Below, one piece after another: positions 27,432-35,188 of a stretch of DNA of 64,000 bases. The position numbers and the translations under genes are program-made. The notes below the pieces were generated by a model. The model was not told the origin of the DNA. It did not search any database and saw only the letters and a list, made by a program, of their open reading frames with translations. Source of the DNA: CAUSWF01 sp963535465 (lineage in GTDB: Bacteria > Bacillota_I > Bacilli_A > RF39 > UBA660); assembly GCA_963535465.1 (NCBI GenBank), contig CAUSWF010000002.1:62001-126000 (forward strand), given 5' to 3'. How positions within the stretch are numbered: the stretch's first letter is position 1; every line of letters begins with the position of its first letter.

Positions 27432-27615
27432 ATGTATAAGTAATTAACCTTGGCTGGTGACAGTACAGAGACATCCTAAGCAATATGGGTCATTGCGCAC
27501 TTTATATCACATATTTCTGGGTGAAATATCATATAATCTTCCTAGGTAATGAAAGATATTTCAGAACTATAAAAGTAAATACATTGCAATTATGGTAGTC
27601 TAATTACTTATACAT
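27432..27615 (+). ncRNA. Candidate structured RNA closed by a 15-bp inverted repeat
   Basis: ATGTATAAGTAATTA at 27432-27446 and TAATTACTTATACAT at 27601-27615 are perfect complements. Inside are GAAATATC...GATATTTC and other short stems. No ORF of note. It lies immediately 5' of a tRNA array, so processing with the tRNAs is likely. Family unknown. Confidence 0.6.
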
Positions 27616-27618
27616 TTT

Positions 27619-27691
27619 GGGGCAATAGCAAAGCTGGTCAATGCGTTGGACTGAAAATCCAAAGATAATGGTTCGATTCCATTTTGTCCCA
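27619..27691 (+). tRNA. tRNA-Phe (GAA)
   Basis: Acceptor GGGGCAA/TTGTCCC, anticodon stem TTGGA/TCCAA with loop CTGAAAA, T arm with TTCGATT. Starts 4 nt after the structured RNA. Confidence 0.9.
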
Positions 27692-27699
27692 CTACAAAT

Positions 27700-27771
27700 C
27701 GCGAGGTAGAGCAGTGGTAGCTTATTAGGCTCATAACCTAATGGTCGCAGGTTCGATTCCTGCCTTCGCAA
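27700..27771 (+). tRNA. tRNA-Met (CAT), initiator-like
   Basis: Reads CGCGAGGTAGAGCAGTGGTA at the 5' end and CTTCGCA at the 3' end, giving the C1-A72 mismatch typical of bacterial initiator tRNA. Anticodon loop CTCATAA. Overall close to E. coli tRNA-fMet. The anticodon stem has only two of the three G-C pairs usual for initiators. Confidence 0.88.
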
Positions 27772-27777
27772 CATATT

Positions 27778-27863
27778 GGAGAGTTGGCTGAGTGGCTTAA
27801 AGCGCTGGTCTTGAAAACCAGAGGGCGGTAAAACGCTCCAAGAGTTCGAATCTCTTACTCTCC
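27778..27863 (+). tRNA. tRNA-Ser (TGA)
   Basis: Acceptor GGAGAGT/ACTCTCC, anticodon stem CTGGT/ACCAG with loop CTTGAAA, class II variable arm GGGCGGTAAAACGCTC, T arm with TTCGAAT. Confidence 0.93.
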
Positions 27864-27872
27864 TCTTATATT

Positions 27873-27958
27873 GGAGATTTAAGCCTAATTGGTAAGGCAG
27901 CAGTTTGCTAAACTGCCAGTAATCGTAGTAATATGATGTATAGGTCCTATAATCTCCA
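27873..27958 (+). tRNA. tRNA-Ser (GCT)
   Basis: Acceptor GGAGATT/AATCTCC, anticodon stem GCAGT/ACTGC with loop TTGCTAA, class II variable arm. The T loop (GTCCTAT region) is less canonical. Confidence 0.82.
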
Positions 27959-27980
27959 CAATTAATTTAAATAAAAGATT

Positions 27981-28190
27981 ATGAAAAAATTTAATAATCA
28001 TTTGTTACCAAATGGTTTATGGTATTTAGTACAAGCATACCTTATTAGTACAGAATGGCAATGGTATAAGGATAATAATATTAAATATGAATCTGCTACA
28101 AAATTAACTGCTGGGCAATTATCTAATTTAGTTGCTAATGCTATTAGTTGGAGTGTAAAACGTATTCAATATAATACTGAAAATACTTAA
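27981..28190 (+). CDS. Small protein, 69 aa, paralogue of 30572-30799
   Basis: MKKFNNHLLPNGLWYLVQAY, EWQWYKDNN, QLSNLVANAI and VKRIQYNTEN match position by position the gene at 30572. One copy follows the Ser tRNA, the other the Trp tRNA. Unknown function. Confidence 0.72.
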   Translation: MKKFNNHLLPNGLWYLVQAYLISTEWQWYKDNNIKYESATKLTAGQLSNLVANAISWSVKRIQYNTENT

Positions 28191-28240
28191 AAGATAAATA
28201 AAAATCTACAGGCAATAATAATTTAATTAAAGCCTATTAT

Positions 28241-28311
28241 GCTCTTGTCGTCTAATGGTAGGACATGAGACTTTCTATCGTAGAATTACGGTTCGAATCC
28301 GTGCTTGAGTA
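28241..28311 (+). tRNA. tRNA-Glu (TTC), partly degenerate
   Basis: GCTCTTGTCGTCTAATGGTA start is Glu-like, loop CTTTCTA gives TTC, T arm TACGG TTCGAAT CCGTG. Two T-T mismatches in the acceptor stem and one in the anticodon stem suggest decay or post-transcriptional repair. Confidence 0.65.
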
Positions 28312-28540
28312 CAATTATTAGTTCTTACATAATAATTACGTCATTGTATTGTCGGGTATAAAAATACAACGGTAATAGATATTCCGTAAATATATCTAAG
28401 TACAAGCAGTAGTACTAGTTAGTAATTCATAAGTAAGACATTGATTACTAAAACTGAAAACAGTTATATCTATTATAATTGCAAATATAGTATTTATAAT
28501 TACAGTAAGTTTGTTATACTCTAATGTGGGTTTTGAACTT
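28312..28540 (+). other. Gene-free stretch with short stems
   Basis: AATTATTA...TAATAATT directly follows the Glu tRNA, and TTAGTAAT...ATTACTAA and AGATAT...ATATCT occur further on. Possibly a structured RNA or decayed tRNA remnants; no ORF sup­ported. Confidence 0.35.
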
Positions 28541-28548
28541 ACTAAATT

Positions 28549-28615
28549 GGAGTACCAAGGCTGGAGAATCTCCCTTGCATGGAGATTGTGGGGAGTTCGA
28601 TTCTCTTTACCTCCA
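28549..28615 (+). tRNA. tRNA-Ala-like (TGC) relic without a normal D arm
   Basis: Anticodon stem TCTCC/GGAGA with loop CTTGCAT (TGC) and a good T arm (GGGAG TTCGATT CTCTT) are present. The 5' half is about six bases too short and the acceptor pairs only at GGAG/CTCC. Probably degenerate or a minimal tRNA. Confidence 0.45.
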
Positions 28616-28627
28616 CATTTCTAACAT

Positions 28628-28790
28628 GATATCGGGACAAAGCGTTGTCCAATCTAGCAGAATATAAATACATCATTTTTAAACAAGTAGTAAGTTATTG
28701 TGAAATAATTTACTATATTTGCTTAGGTAGTCAACGACAGCAGGCTTGCCCCGAAAGGTTCATAGGTCCTATCCTAAGCGCATTTACTAA
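28628..28790 (+). ncRNA. Candidate structured RNA sharing a motif with 32275-32730
   Basis: GGACAA AGCG TTGTCC hairpin near 28636, then GCTTAGG (28721) pairing with CCTAAGC (28773) around AACGACAGCA and GGCTTGCC. GCTTAG followed 10-12 nt later by AACGACAGCA recurs at 32313. No ORF. Identity unknown. Confidence 0.5.
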
Positions 28791-28868
28791 TTAAACATTT
28801 TATAAACATTAAAAAAGAAATATATTAAACCAGAAATCAAAACAATTAAAATAGATAATGAACCTTGT

Positions 28869-28961
28869 ATGAATAATACAAGCCAACATAAAGAAGGATC
28901 TTCATGGGTATGTCCATGTGATAAAGACTCTGTTACTATAGAAAATTTAATAAATAAATAA
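28869..28961 (+). CDS. Small Cys-containing peptide, 30 aa from the internal ATG
   Basis: The open frame extends upstream to about 28806 as KKKYIKPEIKTIKIDNEPCM without an ATG, a string like the start of short Bacteroidota YxKPxI peptides. The only ATG gives MNNTSQHKEGSSWVCPCDKD and ten more residues. Real start uncertain. Confidence 0.45.
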   Translation: MNNTSQHKEGSSWVCPCDKDSVTIENLINK

Positions 28962-28964
28962 ATA

Positions 28965-29837
28965 ATGGAAAATAAAGTATTTTTTGGAGAAAGTGGTTTA
29001 ACTTCTACAAGTGCAAATCATGTAGCAAACCTTGCTAAAGAGTTCATTAGTTCAAATGAAAACTATCTTAATAGCATTTCTTTCATTAATTGTAAAGTAG
29101 GACTTATCGGTAGTGATAAAGATCAAACTTACAGTTTAGGTGTACAAAATTTAAATGATATTGAAGTTATATTAGCAGATATTGCTAAATGTAAAGCATT
29201 GATTGCTTGGTTACGTGAGGCTATTAAAGCTAAGAATGCTTTAATTTCAGATATTAATAATTTTAATATTTCAAGTTATTGTCAACTTAAAGGACTACCT
29301 AATCCTGAACGTCCTCAACTTCCAGATTATTTAACAGCTGAAGAATATTATGATTCTCTTCCTATTAAAGAAAGAAATGAATATTATTCTTTGGAAGCAG
29401 AAGCAGCAACTTTAGGTCAGTTTATTCATCCTGGAGGTAATCTTAATCAGCAACGTAGTTTGTTATCTGAGAAATTAATGCACCCAATTAAATCTGAGGG
29501 AGAAGGAAGGGATACCATATTGTATAAGTATAGTCCTTCTATTAGTTTAGAAGAAGTGGATAGTACTTTCTTTAAGCTGCAGGCTAAACATAGAGAAATT
29601 CAAGCCAGATTAAATGGGATGAAGCATCTTTGTGAAATAGCTATGCAGCAAGACCGATTGCAAAAGGATAATACTTATAAGGCAGCTGATAATACATATT
29701 TTACAAAAATGCATGAACTTGCAAACGAAGTTAATATCTATAAAGACGAAGAACTTACAAGAATTCAGAATCTTAAGATTGTTATTCCAAATTCTCTAGA
29801 AAGTATTTATAAAAAGATACAATCATTGGGTAAATAA
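28965..29837 (+). CDS. Helical protein, 290 aa, unknown
   Basis: Predominantly helical with a Pro-rich hinge (LKGLPNPERPQLPDYL, about residues 112-127) and long charged C-terminal helices. Somewhat GC-richer than the neighbours and preceded by an A-rich leader, so perhaps well expressed. Seems to be conserved in Bacteroidota phages, but I cannot name it. Confidence 0.82.
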   Translation: MENKVFFGESGLTSTSANHVANLAKEFISSNENYLNSISFINCKVGLIGSDKDQTYSLGVQNLNDIEVILADIAKCKALIAWLREAIKAKNALISDINNFNISSYCQLKGLPNPERPQLPDYLTAEEYYDSLPIKERNEYYSLEAEAATLGQFIHPGGNLNQQRSLLSEKLMHPIKSEGEGRDTILYKYSPSISLEEVDSTFFKLQAKHREIQARLNGMKHLCEIAMQQDRLQKDNTYKAADNTYFTKMHELANEVNIYKDEELTRIQNLKIVIPNSLESIYKKIQSLGK

Positions 29838-30094
29838 GAACTTAGAGGCTTGACCTCTTAATCTTATTGAATATGTTTAATAGATGTCATTTATCTATGA
29901 ATAAAATTATTGCTAATTTAGTAATAATATTTTAAGTTTGTAACTTAAAATTGAATGTATACTCTTTCAAAACTTATATTTAAAAGTAATCTGAACAATT
30001 ACTGCTTTTGTTTTCGAAGAAAGAGTATGTTCTTGATATTGATTTTATTTTAGTTTTAGTTGGCATTTATTAAACATAACTCAATATTTTAAAT
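29838..30094 (+). other. Intergenic stretch with inverted repeat at 29957-30031
   Basis: AGAGG...CCTCT follows the preceding stop (weak terminator). Further on ATACTCTTTC and GAAAGAGTAT enclose AAAAGTAAT...ATTACTGCTTTT, forming a two-part stem of about 70 nt. Possible small RNA; no convincing ORF. Confidence 0.4.
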
Positions 30095-30205
30095 ATGTTT
30101 TTAAATTTATTAATTATTATAATATTAGTATTAATTTTTGAATTATTACTTAATATTATTAAAATAATAGCTAAAATTTATCTTGATGAAATACGTAATT
30201 TGTAA
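30095..30205 (+). CDS. Small membrane protein, 36 aa
   Basis: Almost entirely hydrophobic (LNLLIIIILVLIFELLLNII) with a short charged tail. Overlaps the next gene by 20 nt. Confidence 0.5.
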   Translation: MFLNLLIIIILVLIFELLLNIIKIIAKIYLDEIRNL

Positions 30206-30389
30206 TTATAATAATTATTCAGTAATTGAAATAATCGAATCTGATAACTTTATAAAAGTTGAAGAAAGATTAAAACAATTAAATAAAGGTTATAATAACG
30301 AATTAATTATAATATCCTTACATAGGTATAATAAACTTATTAAAGGATTAGTATCAAAAATAAATAGAATTAAAAATATGTTAATGTAA
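30186..30389 (+). CDS. Small protein, 67 aa
   Basis: MKYVICNYNNYSVIEIIESD then Lys-rich helices. Start placed at the ATG, one codon after a TTG. Unknown. Confidence 0.6.
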   Translation: MKYVICNYNNYSVIEIIESDNFIKVEERLKQLNKGYNNELIIISLHRYNKLIKGLVSKINRIKNMLM

Positions 30390-30464
30390 AAATATGTGGA
30401 GAGGAGCAATGTTCTACTGTGGAGATGATAATGCATTCCTAGAATTATTCAACCCTTTCCCTAT

Positions 30465-30537
30465 GCTCATATAGCTCAGTTGGTAGAGCACTGGTCTCCA
30501 AAACCAGGTGTCCCCGGTTCGATTCCTACTGTGAGTG
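30465..30537 (+). tRNA. tRNA-Trp (CCA)
   Basis: Acceptor GCTCATA/TGTGAGT, D arm GCTCAGTTGGTAGAGC, anticodon stem CTGGT/ACCAG with loop CTCCAAA, discriminator G. The T stem (CCCGG/CCTAC) has three mismatches, which is odd. Confidence 0.82.
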
Positions 30538-30571
30538 CATTTTAATAAATTAATTAATTAATTAAATAATT

Positions 30572-30799
30572 ATGAAAAAGTTTAAAGGACACGTATTACC
30601 AGATGATTTATTTTATATGATTGTATCATATAGTGAAAAAACTAAATGGCAATGGTTTAAAGATAATAATTTAACTATTCCTGAAGATTTTGGTTTTTCA
30701 TTAGTTAAGAAAATATCTAAAGAACAATTGAATGATTTAATTAATTATGCTGTTAAATATAATATAGATAACATTAAATATGAAACTGAAGACTATTAA
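30572..30799 (+). CDS. Small protein, 75 aa, paralogue of 27981-28190
   Basis: MKKFKGHVLPDDLFYMIVSY, KWQWFKDNN, EQLNDLINYAV, NIKYETEDY align with the other copy. Its stop overlaps the next ATG. Confidence 0.72.
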   Translation: MKKFKGHVLPDDLFYMIVSYSEKTKWQWFKDNNLTIPEDFGFSLVKKISKEQLNDLINYAVKYNIDNIKYETEDY

Positions 30800-31163
30800 A
30801 AAATATTTATTTAACGAAATTAATTTACTTACAGATAAAAAATGTAAGCCAGCACAAAATAGTAATTTATTGTTAATGTTCAGTGAACATAAAAAATATA
30901 GAAAACCGTTCAACGGTTTAAATTTTTATAGAAAAAGATGTAATTTTTATGATACATCTGAAGCTTGTGAACTAATGGCTGAACATTTTTGGGAATTTGA
31001 AAAATATGAATGGTTTCAATTAATGATATTAATTAATGAATTACCCCTTGAATATTCTGGAGTTCCATTTAAATTAAAAGCTTATGCCAACGCATATTGT
31101 GATTGGTTTAAAAGAAATTTACCTGAATTATGGGAAGATTATAAAGAAGCACATAGAGAATAA
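30780..31163 (+). CDS. Unknown protein, 127 aa
   Basis: Basic N-terminal third, then an aromatic-rich helical part (WEFEKYEWFQLMILINELPL). Overlaps its upstream neighbour by 20 nt. No motif recognised. Confidence 0.72.
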   Translation: MKLKTIKKYLFNEINLLTDKKCKPAQNSNLLLMFSEHKKYRKPFNGLNFYRKRCNFYDTSEACELMAEHFWEFEKYEWFQLMILINELPLEYSGVPFKLKAYANAYCDWFKRNLPELWEDYKEAHRE

Positions 31164-31167
31164 AAAT

Positions 31168-31356
31168 ATGAAAATAAAATATACAGAATATTTAGATGTC
31201 CCAGGATTATTTGAAAACAATAATACCATAGATGATATTATAGCAGACCTTCAAAATTTGAAAGAAGCACATCCTGATACATCACATATAGATTTTATTT
31301 ATGATGATGGTTATGACTATAAATCTTCATTTGTCCAAATTAATTATTATATATAA
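31168..31356 (+). CDS. Small acidic protein, 62 aa
   Basis: MKIKYTEYLDVPGLFENNNT then a beta-like acidic body DFIYDDGYDYKSSF. Start at the ATG 4 nt after the preceding TAA. Unknown. Confidence 0.66.
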   Translation: MKIKYTEYLDVPGLFENNNTIDDIIADLQNLKEAHPDTSHIDFIYDDGYDYKSSFVQINYYI

Positions 31357-31371
31357 TAAAAATTTTTAATT

Positions 31372-32145
31372 ATGAATCTTTTTAAAAAGAAAAAATATAA
31401 AATTCTAAAAGATGATTTTAGAATAATTGATGGTATTAAAGTTTATAGAATACAAGCTTTAAAATCATTTGCTAATGTAAAGAAAGGCGATTTAGGAGGA
31501 TTTATACAATCTGAAGAAAATCTTTCACAACAAAATACTTGTTGGATATATGATGTAGCTATAGTTAAAGATGAAGTTAAAGTTCTAGACGATGCTAAAG
31601 TTTTTTCAAATTCTATATTAAGAGGTGTATTTACAGTAGAAGATGCTTGTAGTATTGTTGATTCCACTATTAAAGTTAAATTATGTGGTAGTATAAAAGA
31701 TGGTATACATCTTTGCGAAACTAATATAGATTCATATACTATGACACTTAAGACTGGAGTATTAAATAATAATGATATATATGCTACCAATTTAACAGTA
31801 ATCGACTCTTCTTTAAAATATGTAACTTGCAATGAAAGTAATTTATATTTTAATAATAGTTATTTATATGATGTAAAAATTAATAATTCTGTAACTTTAA
31901 ATCAAGTAATGGCAAAACAAACTGAAATATCTTCAAATTCTGATATTTTTGTTTTTTTAAATAATTGGTCTAGCTTACGTTATTTTAATTACGTAGTTCC
32001 TAATAAGACTTGGTATGTTGGCTGTTTTATAGGTTCAGGAGAAGAACTTATTAAAAAAGCTTATAAAGACAGTGAATTATCTGGAAAAATGTATGAGAAA
32101 TATGTTAAGTTTATAGAAAAACTAAATGAAGATAAGAACCCTTAG
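31372..32145 (+). CDS. Hexapeptide/beta-helix protein (YdcK-like), 257 aa, ends in TAG
   Basis: VKKGDLGGFIQSEENLSQQN then CWIYDVAIVKDEVKVLDDAKV matches the KGDLGGFI...NLS...W..D.A.V layout of phage and YdcK-type left-handed beta-helix proteins of unknown function. The frame ends at TAG; suppression would add only Gln-Lys-Thr-Ser-Phe-Leu before TAA. Confidence 0.8.
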   Translation: MNLFKKKKYKILKDDFRIIDGIKVYRIQALKSFANVKKGDLGGFIQSEENLSQQNTCWIYDVAIVKDEVKVLDDAKVFSNSILRGVFTVEDACSIVDSTIKVKLCGSIKDGIHLCETNIDSYTMTLKTGVLNNNDIYATNLTVIDSSLKYVTCNESNLYFNNSYLYDVKINNSVTLNQVMAKQTEISSNSDIFVFLNNWSSLRYFNYVVPNKTWYVGCFIGSGEELIKKAYKDSELSGKMYEKYVKFIEKLNEDKNP

Positions 32146-32185
32146 AAAACGTCTTTTCTATAATTATTCTTTTTAAATAAAAAAT

Positions 32186-32323
32186 ATGGAAAAAATAATT
32201 CATCTATATATAATTAATGAATGTGGTAAGAAATGCCCAATGTGTTGTAATAAGTTTTATAATATGGTTAAACTCCCCAGGGACTACAACCGGAATATTT
32301 CCGGACACGGTCGCTTAGTGTGA
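32186..32323 (+). pseudogene. Truncated radical-SAM-like N-terminus
   Basis: MEKIIHLYIINECGKKCPMC then CNKFYNMVKLP; the CGKKCPMCC segment offers the Cys-x3-Cys-x2-Cys spacing of radical SAM enzymes. After KLP the sequence turns into the structured element at 32275 and stops at TGA. Looks like a gene cut off by that element; 45 aa as it stands. Confidence 0.5.
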
Positions 32324-32730
32324 ACGACAGCACGTTTAATATTTTGCAGTGTGAAGAATGAGTGATTTAATTAACCTTTCTAAGTTGAGGATATAATTTA
32401 GTTGCTCGAATACCCAGAGAACGCGTAAAACAGGGACTTTTGTATAGTTAAGTATAAAAACTATATAAGCAATATTGTATTTGCTATTAGCAATATTGTG
32501 ATTACTCTACCTACTGAGTAAGGGTCTATGTAATTATAGGCTAGGAGTGTAGGGAATAGTGGGTACAGCCTAAATTACATTATAGGAACTTCTGTACGGC
32601 GAAACTAGAGGATGATTACTATGGATATGCGATTACATATCTAATCTGGTTGAATATTAATGTTAGTAGAGCATATATTAATTCTTTAAAAGAACAGCTA
32701 CCTCTACTTAGGATTAATCCTGTTCTTTAT
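32275..32730 (+). ncRNA. Candidate large structured RNA, ~450 nt
   Basis: No ORF; dense in pairings: CCGGAATATTTCCGG hairpin, TGTAATTATAGGCT with AGCCTAAATTACA, repeated GCAATATTG, CTCTACCTACTGAGTAAGGG. Carries GCTTAG...AACGACAGCA also found at 28721. Lies directly 5' of a Glu tRNA. Large phage RNAs such as ROOL and GOLLD are known beside tRNAs, but I cannot confirm membership. Confidence 0.6.
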
Positions 32731-32733
32731 TTA

Positions 32734-32803
32734 GCCTCATCGTCTAACGGTCAGGACATAAGGTTTTCATCCTTGTAATTGGAGTTCGATTTTCCATGAG
32801 ATT
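32734..32803 (+). tRNA. tRNA-Glu (TTC)
   Basis: GCCTCATCGTCTAACGGTCA start, anticodon stem AAGG/CCTT with loop TTTTCAT (TTC), T arm TGGAG TTCGATT TTCCA, acceptor closing with ATGAGAT and one C-A mismatch. Confidence 0.8.
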
Positions 32804-32822
32804 ACTTAATTTAAAATAAAAA

Positions 32823-33116
32823 ATTATAGCAGCAGCTGATAAAATTTACTGTAAATATTACAGTGATTATTACACATTTAAAAAATGGATAGAAAAATAC
32901 AGACCAAGTTTGTTAGAAATTTTTGCTTTGTATGATTCGCAACAATGGGAAGATATAATTGAAAATAGTCACGATGAAGACCTTTTTGTATGTTATTTTC
33001 CTTATTACTTAACTAAATGGCTTCTTTGGCGATGTCCTGTTAGTATCATTAGAGAAGAATTAGAAGAAAGAGGATATGAAACAAAATGGTATCATAAATT
33101 GTTTTTTAAGTATTAA
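32823..33116 (+). CDS. Unknown protein, up to 97 aa, no ATG at the apparent start
   Basis: Open frame IIAAADKIYCKYYSDYYTFK followed by KWIEKYRPSLLEIF begins right after a TAA and has no ATG; ATT or ATA at 32823-32828 or a TTG at 32910 would have to serve. C-terminal half contains YYLTKWLLWRCPVSIIREEL. Confidence 0.55.
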   Translation: MIAAADKIYCKYYSDYYTFKKWIEKYRPSLLEIFALYDSQQWEDIIENSHDEDLFVCYFPYYLTKWLLWRCPVSIIREELEERGYETKWYHKLFFKY

Positions 33117-33119
33117 ACT

Positions 33120-33452
33120 ATGAATAAAGATGAATTATTTAAATTAAACTCAGAAATAACTGATTTAGAAATAAAATTAGCTAAATTAAAGAGTAAGAGG
33201 AAACAACTACAAAATAATATAGACTGTTTAATCGGAAGCTATCTTACTAGAGGTAAGTTTTATTATAAAATACTATCTATAAATAAAGAGAAACAAACAA
33301 TAGAAGCTTTATGTATAAATTACGAAGACGAAGAATATAGTATCTCTTTTCTTCCAGCTTTAAATTTTGAATATATTAATGGTTTAGCTTTAATGTCTTC
33401 AAAAGTATTTGAAAAACTGTATAAAGAAGTAATGGAAAAAATATCTAAATAA
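33120..33452 (+). CDS. Coiled-coil protein, 110 aa
   Basis: N-terminal coiled coil (SEITDLEIKLAKLKSKRKQL), then a beta-rich C-terminal domain (YEDEEYSISFLPALNFEYIN). Unknown function. Confidence 0.73.
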   Translation: MNKDELFKLNSEITDLEIKLAKLKSKRKQLQNNIDCLIGSYLTRGKFYYKILSINKEKQTIEALCINYEDEEYSISFLPALNFEYINGLALMSSKVFEKLYKEVMEKISK

Positions 33453-33455
33453 TTA

Positions 33456-33704
33456 TGTTAGTATTTTTAATTTATATATTAGGAAATATTATTGCTTTCT
33501 TTTTATCTTTACATGTACTTTATTATTATAGTAAAAATAATAGTTATATGGTAAAACACCAAAGAAGATTTTTTTGAAGAAGAAAGTCCGTTTATTATAT
33601 TTGCATTTATATTTTCTTGGGTTGGAGTACTTGGGTGCTTAATGTGTTATATTGGTATTTTATTTAATAAATTTATAAATTATTTATCTAATAAATGGTT
33701 TTAA
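33456..33704 (+). pseudogene. Membrane-protein gene with frameshift in a T7 run
   Basis: MLVFLIYILGNIIAFFLSLH continues to VKHQRRFF and meets TGA; removing one T of TTTTTTT restores EEESPFIIFAFIFSWVGVLG and a second helix to TAA. Two-helix protein of about 82 aa if intact. See the homopolymer finding. Confidence 0.6.
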
Positions 33705-34387
33705 TGAATAAAGGAACTATTACTAAATTTAAGAATTGGATTTTAGAAAATTCAAATCTTAAGCTTTTAGAGAGTAAATCTACTGAAAGTATATATCTTA
33801 CAAATGATTCTTTAAAAATTAGAATTTCTGACCATATACAGGGTTCAGATCGTTCTAATATTCGATTTGATATAAGTATATTTATTCCAGAAGAAAGTAA
33901 ACAATATATAGTTTCTATTGGATATAAAATTTATATTTATAATACTTTACTCGAAGTAAAGAATTTGTTAATATCTGTATTTAGAATTAACTTAGGAATT
34001 GACACTACTACTATTAATAAAGCTGTAAATAAACAAAAAGAAGCAAATAAAGAAATTAACAGTGCATTATCGCAACAAATAGCTAATTTATCTAAGAAAA
34101 ATAATAAGTATAAAGTAAGACTAGCTAAGCTTAGTGAAAAAGCAACTAAATATGATAAACTAACGAAAGTTCATAATAAAAAATTAAAAGAGTACCAAAA
34201 GCTACAAGCAAAATGTGGTTCTTTTATGAATGATATTTCGAAAGCTAAAGATATAATATCTGAATTGCAAAATAATCCCGATGCTAGAAAAGCTATTCAA
34301 ATCTCTGATAAAACTTATTATATTGATAATTTTCCTAAGGATATACAAGACTTATTAAAAGAATCAATTCAGTATTATAACCAATAA
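33704..34387 (+). CDS. Coiled-coil protein, 227 aa
   Basis: N-terminal alpha/beta domain (~residues 1-100, RFDISIFIPEESKQYIVSIG), then a long coiled coil (ANKEINSALSQQIANLSKKN...) to about residue 180. Start chosen at the ATG overlapping the upstream TAA (TAATG). Unknown role. Confidence 0.74.
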   Translation: MNKGTITKFKNWILENSNLKLLESKSTESIYLTNDSLKIRISDHIQGSDRSNIRFDISIFIPEESKQYIVSIGYKIYIYNTLLEVKNLLISVFRINLGIDTTTINKAVNKQKEANKEINSALSQQIANLSKKNNKYKVRLAKLSEKATKYDKLTKVHNKKLKEYQKLQAKCGSFMNDISKAKDIISELQNNPDARKAIQISDKTYYIDNFPKDIQDLLKESIQYYNQ

Positions 34388-34392
34388 AAGTT

Positions 34393-34463
34393 TGGGATAT
34401 GGTGTAATGGTAACACAGCGGGTTTTGATCCCACTATTCCTGGTTCGAATCCGGATATCCCAA
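34393..34463 (+). tRNA. tRNA-Gln (TTG)
   Basis: Acceptor TGGGATA/TATCCCA, D arm GTGTAATGGTAACAC, anticodon stem GCGGG/CCCAC with loop TTTTGAT, T arm CCTGG TTCGAAT CCGGA, discriminator A. Body resembles the amber suppressor at 18483. Confidence 0.9.
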
Positions 34464-34494
34464 CAAAATAATTTACTAATTAAATTAAAAAATT

Positions 34495-34620
34495 ATGAGT
34501 AAGAAAAATTTTGTAAATCTTATGCAAAAAAAGCATAAGGAGTTTGTTCAGTTTGCTAATGCAACTAACTATTATAAAAAACATAATATTGAAAATTTTT
34601 TAACTAAAGAATACGAATAA
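34495..34620 (+). CDS. Small basic protein, 41 aa
   Basis: MSKKNFVNLMQKKHKEFVQF then a helical tail. Unknown; stop 4 nt before the next ATG. Confidence 0.55.
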   Translation: MSKKNFVNLMQKKHKEFVQFANATNYYKKHNIENFLTKEYE

Positions 34621-34623
34621 ATT

Positions 34624-35103
34624 ATGGAAACAAGAGAATTAGTAATTACTATCCCAGAAGGATATGAAATTGATAAAGAAAATTCAACTTTCGAATGTAT
34701 TAAGTTTAAAAAGAAAGTTAAGAAAATAGATACTTGGGATGATTTAGATAATATTTCTGGATATATGATAAATAATATGTCAGAAATTATTACTATACCT
34801 GTAATTTCTGCAGAAGATATGGATAAAAATGTATTTATATCTGAAAAATATGCAAAAGCAGCATTAGCTTTAGCTCAAATCTCTCAGCTTATGCCTTATT
34901 ATGGTGGTGAGATAACTGAAGAAGAGTGGAAAAATGTTAGGCTGAAAAAGTATGGAGTGTTATTGTACAATAGTAAAATAGCAACAAACATCTACTATGA
35001 TACAAAACAAATGATTGGTTTCCATACAGAAGAACAGTTAAATAGATTTCTATATTTCCCAGAGAATATACAACTCGTAAAGGACTTATACATGGTAGGT
35101 TAA
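34624..35103 (+). CDS. Conserved phage/plasmid protein, 159 aa
   Basis: VITIPEGYEIDKENSTFECI is a start I know from widely distributed Bacteroidota phage proteins without function. Middle helix KYAKAALALAQISQLMPYYG, C-terminus IGFHTEEQLNRFLYFPE. Soluble. Confidence 0.78.
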   Translation: METRELVITIPEGYEIDKENSTFECIKFKKKVKKIDTWDDLDNISGYMINNMSEIITIPVISAEDMDKNVFISEKYAKAALALAQISQLMPYYGGEITEEEWKNVRLKKYGVLLYNSKIATNIYYDTKQMIGFHTEEQLNRFLYFPENIQLVKDLYMVG

Positions 35104-35188
35104 AATAAAATAAAACAAAAATGTTGTAGGGATTTTGTACCTAAAGGGTTTTATTGAGGGTTAATAGATTACCTACTTTTTAAATATT

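Noticed and set aside
30394..30470. Short plus ORF MWRGAMFYCGDDNAF before the Trp tRNA
   Set aside because: Only 26 codons and runs into the tRNA; no support.
32275..32730. Group I or group II intron interrupting the radical-SAM-like ORF
   Set aside because: No downstream exon continuing the radical SAM frame and no clear intron core motifs were seen, so listed only as a structured RNA candidate.
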